Shown here: one piece after another, positions 57,367-64,000 of the stretch
How positions within the stretch are numbered: the first letter of the stretch is position 1
Layout: each line of letters starts with the position of its first letter
DNA from: Streptomyces halstedii
GTDB taxonomy: Bacteria; Actinomycetota; Actinomycetes; Streptomycetales; Streptomycetaceae
Length of the DNA stretch: 64,000 bases
Reading direction: 5' to 3'
NCBI GenBank assembly: GCA_000720535.1
Contig: JOAZ01000007.1
Coordinates: 186,001-250,000, forward strand
Program-made: the position numbers and the translations under genes
The notes under the pieces: generated by a model
Told to the model about the DNA's origin: nothing
Databases searched by the model: none
The model's input: the letters and a program-made list of their open reading frames with translations, nothing else

Positions 57367-59196
57367 ATGACTGAGTATGGCCGGGGCCCCGGCTCCGAAC
57401 CGTGGCACCCTGAGGACCCGTTGTACGGGGACCAGGGCTGGGACGGCCGTCAGGCTGTCCAGGGCCACGGCCAGGGCCAGGTGCCGTACGAAGGCCAGCA
57501 GCAGCCCTACGCGCAGGACCCGTACGCCCAGCAGGGCTACGCGCAGGACCCGTACGGGCAGCAGCAGGACCCGTACGCCCAGCAGCAGTACGGGCACCAG
57601 CAGGACCCGTACGCGCAGCAGCAGCACCAGCAGCAGGACCCGTACGCCCAGCAGCACCAGCAGCAGCAGTACTACGGGAACCCGCAGGACCCCTACGGCC
57701 AGCAGCCGCAGTCCCAGCCGCAGTACGACGGCGGCTGGGACACCGGCCGGCAGGCCACGATGCCGTACGACCCCCAGGCCGCCTCGTACGACGCCGGTCA
57801 GGGCGGCGGCTACGGCGAACAGCCCGACCACTACGGCACTCCCGAGGCCTACCCCCCGCCGCAGCCCCCCGGGCACCGGGCCCAGCAGCCGGAACCGGAG
57901 CCCGAGCGGCGGCCGGACCCCGCACGCGAGAACCCGGACTGGGACCCGGACGCCCCGCAGGAGGAGACGCACCCCTTCTTCACGGGCGCGGACGAACCGG
58001 GCGACGACACCCGTACCCGCCCCCGCCGGGACGAGGGCGAGGACGAGGACGGCGACCTGGAGGACGGCTCCCGCGCCTCCCGCAGGGGCGGTGGCGAGCG
58101 TCGCGGCAAAGGGAAGAAGAAGAGCCGCAACGGCTGCGCCTGTCTCGGCGTCGCGGTGGTCCTCGTCGGCGGTCTCGGCGGGGTGGCCTATGTCGGCTAC
58201 TCGTACTACCAGGACCGGTTCGGCGCCGCCCCCGACTTCGCGGGCGACGGATCGGGCTCGGTGGAGGTCGAGATCCCCGAGGGCGCGTACGGGAACGAGA
58301 TCGCGAACATCCTGAAGAAGGCCGGCGTCGTGAAATCGACCGACGCCTTCATTTCGGCGCAGAACGGGAATCCCAAGGGGAAGTCCCTCCAGGCGGGCGT
58401 CTATCTCCTGAAGAAGGAGATGTCGGCGAAGAGCGCCGTCGAACTGATGCTGGACCCCAACAGCCAGAACGGTCTGATGGTCCGCCCCGGCCAACGCAAC
58501 GACACCGTGTACGCGGCCATCGACAAACAGCTGGGCCTCAAGGAGGGAACGACCGCGGAGGTCGCCAAGACGAACGCGGGCAGCCTCGGACTTCCCGAAT
58601 GGGCGGACAACGACCCTGTCATAAAGGATCCGCTGGAGGGCTTCCTCTACCCGGCCACCTACGCGGTCGCCAAGGGCACGAAACCCGAGGCCGTCCTGAA
58701 GAAGATGGTGAGCCGGGCCAACGCGGAGTACAACAAGCTCGACCTGGAAGACGCCGCCAAGAAGTACGACCTCGACGGTCCGTGGCAGGTGATCACCGTG
58801 GCCAGTCTGGTGCAGGCGGAGGGTCTCACGCACGACGACTTCCGGAAGATGGCCGAGGTCGTCTACAACCGTCTGAAGCCGGACAACACGGTCACCAACC
58901 GCAAGCTCGAATTCGACTCCGCCTTCAACTATCTGAAGAAGCAGAGCGAAATCAAGATCACCTCGAAGGAGATCCGCACCAACAACGACCCGTACAACAC
59001 CTATTACCACACGGGTCTGCCTCCGGGGCCCATCAGTAATCCTGGTGACGACGCCCTGCGGGCCGCGCTCAATCCCACCGGTGACGGGTGGATGTTCTTC
59101 ATCTCGCTCGACGGGAAGAAGACCGACTTCACCAAGACGGTGGCCGAACATGAAAAGCTCAACGAGAAGTTCAGGGAATTGCATGGCCTCGGCTGA
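57367..59196 (+). CDS. mltG: Endolytic murein transglycosylase MltG
   Basis: 609 residues from ATG 57367. A cytoplasmic Gln/Pro/Tyr-rich repeat head (six DPY(A/G)QQ copies) and a charged Asp/Glu-rich stretch precede the membrane helix (about 255-278, ACLGVAVVLVGGLGGVAYVGY). The extracellular YceG domain has VASLVQAEGLTHDDF, with the catalytic Glu at 485, and ends with LPPGPISNPGDDALRAALNP. It terminates glycan-strand growth. It is roughly 260 residues longer than E. coli MltG, nearly all of it the head. Confidence 0.93.
   Translation: MTEYGRGPGSEPWHPEDPLYGDQGWDGRQAVQGHGQGQVPYEGQQQPYAQDPYAQQGYAQDPYGQQQDPYAQQQYGHQQDPYAQQQHQQQDPYAQQHQQQQYYGNPQDPYGQQPQSQPQYDGGWDTGRQATMPYDPQAASYDAGQGGGYGEQPDHYGTPEAYPPPQPPGHRAQQPEPEPERRPDPARENPDWDPDAPQEETHPFFTGADEPGDDTRTRPRRDEGEDEDGDLEDGSRASRRGGGERRGKGKKKSRNGCACLGVAVVLVGGLGGVAYVGYSYYQDRFGAAPDFAGDGSGSVEVEIPEGAYGNEIANILKKAGVVKSTDAFISAQNGNPKGKSLQAGVYLLKKEMSAKSAVELMLDPNSQNGLMVRPGQRNDTVYAAIDKQLGLKEGTTAEVAKTNAGSLGLPEWADNDPVIKDPLEGFLYPATYAVAKGTKPEAVLKKMVSRANAEYNKLDLEDAAKKYDLDGPWQVITVASLVQAEGLTHDDFRKMAEVVYNRLKPDNTVTNRKLEFDSAFNYLKKQSEIKITSKEIRTNNDPYNTYYHTGLPPGPISNPGDDALRAALNPTGDGWMFFISLDGKKTDFTKTVAEHEKLNEKFRELHGLG
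57499..57720 (+). repeat. DPY(A/G)QQ codon repeat in the mltG head
   Basis: Six copies of a CAGGACCCGTACGCCCAGCAG-like block separated by Gln runs. The protein repeat is a low-complexity, prion-like Gln/Tyr/Pro sequence in the cytoplasm. Confidence 0.85.
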
Positions 59197-60022
59197 AGGG
59201 CATCGTCGCGCCGCCGTCCTCGGCTCGCCCATCGCCCACTCCCTCTCCCCGGTCCTGCACCGGGCCGCCTACGCCGAACTCGGCCTCGACACCTGGTCGT
59301 ACGACCGGTTCGAGATCGACGAGGCGGCGCTGCCCGGCTTCGTCGAGGGCCTGGACGCCTTGTGGGCGGGGCTGTCCCTGACCATGCCGCTCAAGCGGGC
59401 GGTCATCCCGCTGCTGGACCGGATCAGCGAGACCGCCGCCTCCGTCGAGGCCGTCAACACCGTCGTCCTCACCGAGGACGGCCGCCGGACCGGCGACAAC
59501 ACCGACATCCCCGGCATGGTCGCCGCCCTGCGTGAGCGCGGTGTGGAGAAGGTGGAGTCCGCCGCGATCCTCGGGGCAGGCGCCACCGCCTCCTCCGCGC
59601 TGGCCGCCCTCGCCGAGATCTGCGCCGGGCCCGTCACCGCGTACGTCCGCAGCGCGGCCCGCGCCGACGAGATGCGCGGCTGGGGCGAACGCCTCGGTGT
59701 GGACGTCCGCACCGCCGACTGGGCCGACGCCGCACAGGGTCTGCGGGCCCCGCTGGTGATCGCCACCACCCCGGCCGGCACGACGGACACGCTGGCCGAC
59801 GCCGTGCCCGGGTCACCCGGCACGCTGTTCGACGTGCTGTACGAGCCCTGGCCGACCGTGCTGGCGTCCCGCTGGGCGGGGGCGGGAGCGGCCGTGGTGG
59901 GCGGCCTCGACCTCCTCGTGCACCAGGCCGTCCTCCAGGTGGAACAGATGACCGGGCGCGACGCGCCCCTCGCCGTGATGCGCGCGGCCGGTGAAGCGGC
60001 GCTGGCCGCCCGTGAGCGGTAG
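59183..60022 (+). CDS. aroE: Shikimate dehydrogenase
   Basis: 279 residues from ATG 59183, overlapping the mltG 3' end by 14 bp. AVLGSPIAHSLSPVLHRAAY, LTMPLKRAVIPL (catalytic Lys), VNTVVLTEDGRRTGDNTDI (Asp), the NADP site ILGAGATASSA and GLDLLVHQAVLQVEQMTG. Reduces 3-dehydroshikimate to shikimate. The downstream aro genes are 126 bases away. Confidence 0.93.
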   Translation: MASAEGHRRAAVLGSPIAHSLSPVLHRAAYAELGLDTWSYDRFEIDEAALPGFVEGLDALWAGLSLTMPLKRAVIPLLDRISETAASVEAVNTVVLTEDGRRTGDNTDIPGMVAALRERGVEKVESAAILGAGATASSALAALAEICAGPVTAYVRSAARADEMRGWGERLGVDVRTADWADAAQGLRAPLVIATTPAGTTDTLADAVPGSPGTLFDVLYEPWPTVLASRWAGAGAAVVGGLDLLVHQAVLQVEQMTGRDAPLAVMRAAGEAALAARER

Positions 60023-60148
60023 CGGCGTCCGTCTGCTGGACCGGCGGCCGGTGCGCCCCCGGGGTCGTGGGAGGATCAGGGGTGGCGGGCCAGGGCCGCG
60101 CACCCGGTCGCGCCGTCGCAGTTTCAGGCGCGAGCATGAGGAGCACCG

Positions 60149-63416
<3,268 letters not shown>

Positions 63417-63443
63417 CAGGGATCGGCCACCGGGCACCTCAGG

Positions 63444-63481
63444 CCGCCCCCGGACGTTCACCCCTTGACGTCCGGGGGCGG
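63444..63481 (+). terminator. Terminator after aroQ
   Basis: A 14-bp perfect stem (63444-63457 with 63468-63481) with a 10-nt loop, 27 bases after the aroQ stop. Confidence 0.78.
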
Positions 63482-63535
63482 TACCGTTGCCCCTCGACCC
63501 GCGCCAGTTGCCTGTACGAGACGGAGTGGCACCGG

Positions 63536-64000
63536 ATGCAGCACGCAGTGGGGGCCCCGCTGCCGCCGCCCCACGTTCCCCGAGGCGGACCGTGGACGGA
63601 CCAGGCCCCGCACACAGGCCACCCCGGTCCCCTGCCGGGACAGCCGCCCGTACCGCCCCCGGGAGTGGGGAGCGCACCGGTGCCCGGACCGGCGGGATGG
63701 ACGGGCCCCGCGCCCCAGCACGCCCCCGGCCCTCCCGCCAGGGAGACCACCGGACACGTCCAGCTCCCGCCCGGCGGGCCCGTCCCGCTGCCCGCGCCGC
63801 CCGCCGAACCCGGCACCGGCACGGCCACCCTCGCGGTGCTGCTGATCGGACCGGCCGGCGCCGGCAAGACCACGGTCGCCAAGCTGTGGGCCGGCCGCCG
63901 CCGCGTCCCCACGGCGCACGTCTCCCTGGACGACGTCCGCGAATGGGTCTGCTCCGGCTTCGCCGACCCCCAGACCGGGTGGAACGACCACTCCGAGGCC
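63536..64000 (+). CDS. P-loop ATPase/kinase-like protein, 3' end missing
   Basis: Starts at ATG 63536 and runs off the window. The first ~100 residues are extremely Pro/Gly-rich (PPPHVPRGG, GHPGPLPGQPPVPPPG) and likely disordered; then LAVLLIGPAGAGKTTVAKLWAG is a Walker A loop, followed by SLDDVREWVCSGFADPQTGW, a pattern like AAA_33/zeta-type kinases that phosphorylate small molecules. Only 155 residues are visible, so the function is not set. Confidence 0.7.
   Translation, partial: MQHAVGAPLPPPHVPRGGPWTDQAPHTGHPGPLPGQPPVPPPGVGSAPVPGPAGWTGPAPQHAPGPPARETTGHVQLPPGGPVPLPAPPAEPGTGTATLAVLLIGPAGAGKTTVAKLWAGRRRVPTAHVSLDDVREWVCSGFADPQTGWNDHSEA

Noticed and set aside
63465-63487. TTGACG and TACCGT as a promoter for the last gene
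   Set aside because: The spacer is only 11 bases, and TTGACG is part of the aroQ terminator hairpin.

Overview
This is a 64-kb piece of a very GC-rich actinobacterial chromosome, almost certainly from Streptomyces or a close relative. The reasons are third-position G/C codon use, frequent GTG and TTG starts, an intact ssgB sporulation gene, phosphatidylinositol-mannoside genes and a CGNR regulator. I see no insertion sequence, integrase, phage gene, CRISPR array, toxin-antitoxin pair or biosynthetic cluster. The content is mostly conserved core genome, and the interest lies in fusions, degenerate family members, small unannotated genes and regulatory DNA.

Layout. 1-9.6 kb: cobalamin/siroheme genes (a bluB-cobT fusion cut by the left edge, and a cysG-like gene), an rRNA/tRNA methyltransferase, a Ser/Thr kinase, an aminoglycoside-phosphotransferase-like gene and an OFA-family transporter with a tiny partner protein. 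9.7-10.1 kb: a minus-strand cluster of five tRNA genes (Gly, Cys, Val, Val, Val). 10.3-16.9 kb: pabB-pabC, a tandem GNAT, a FrnE-like DsbA protein, small membrane proteins, a CGNR regulator and ssgB. 17-20.3 kb: a giant membrane protein and an SRPBCC protein between two identical tRNA-Val(CAC) genes. 20.3-26.4 kb: an altered exonuclease, thrS, a K+ channel, a HIT protein and a membrane protein.

From 26.8 kb the strand bias becomes strongly plus. The run is the PIP synthase / PIM acyltransferase / pimA operon, pdxS-pdxT, yebC, ruvC-ruvA-ruvB, yajC-secD-secF-apt, relA, a glyoxalase-II-like gene, hisS, a VKOR gene, rarA, rpsD, alaS, ruvX, mltG, aroE, aroC, an aroK-aroB fusion and aroQ. From memory, this thrS-to-aroQ order is also the backbone of the Mycobacterium tuberculosis region running down from Rv2614c to Rv2537c, so it is an ancient actinobacterial gene order. 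Streptomyces-specific genes sit between these blocks on the minus strand: DUF349, a lipoprotein-like cyclophilin, DUF2470 and a STAND regulator.

How the genes work together. Envelope lipid mannosylation (PIMs), Sec export, a late peptidoglycan transglycosylase and disulfide-forming VKOR make an envelope theme. ruvCAB, rarA and ruvX deal with recombination and fork repair. relA, four tRNA-synthetase genes and tRNA genes couple translation to the stringent response. The aro genes and pabB-pabC share the chorismate route. Most long intergenic gaps are explained by strong hairpin terminators, a DtxR/DmdR-type iron box and a near-perfect 30-bp palindrome. Several genes have a TANNNT hexamer exactly 7-8 nt before the start codon, as expected for leaderless mRNAs.
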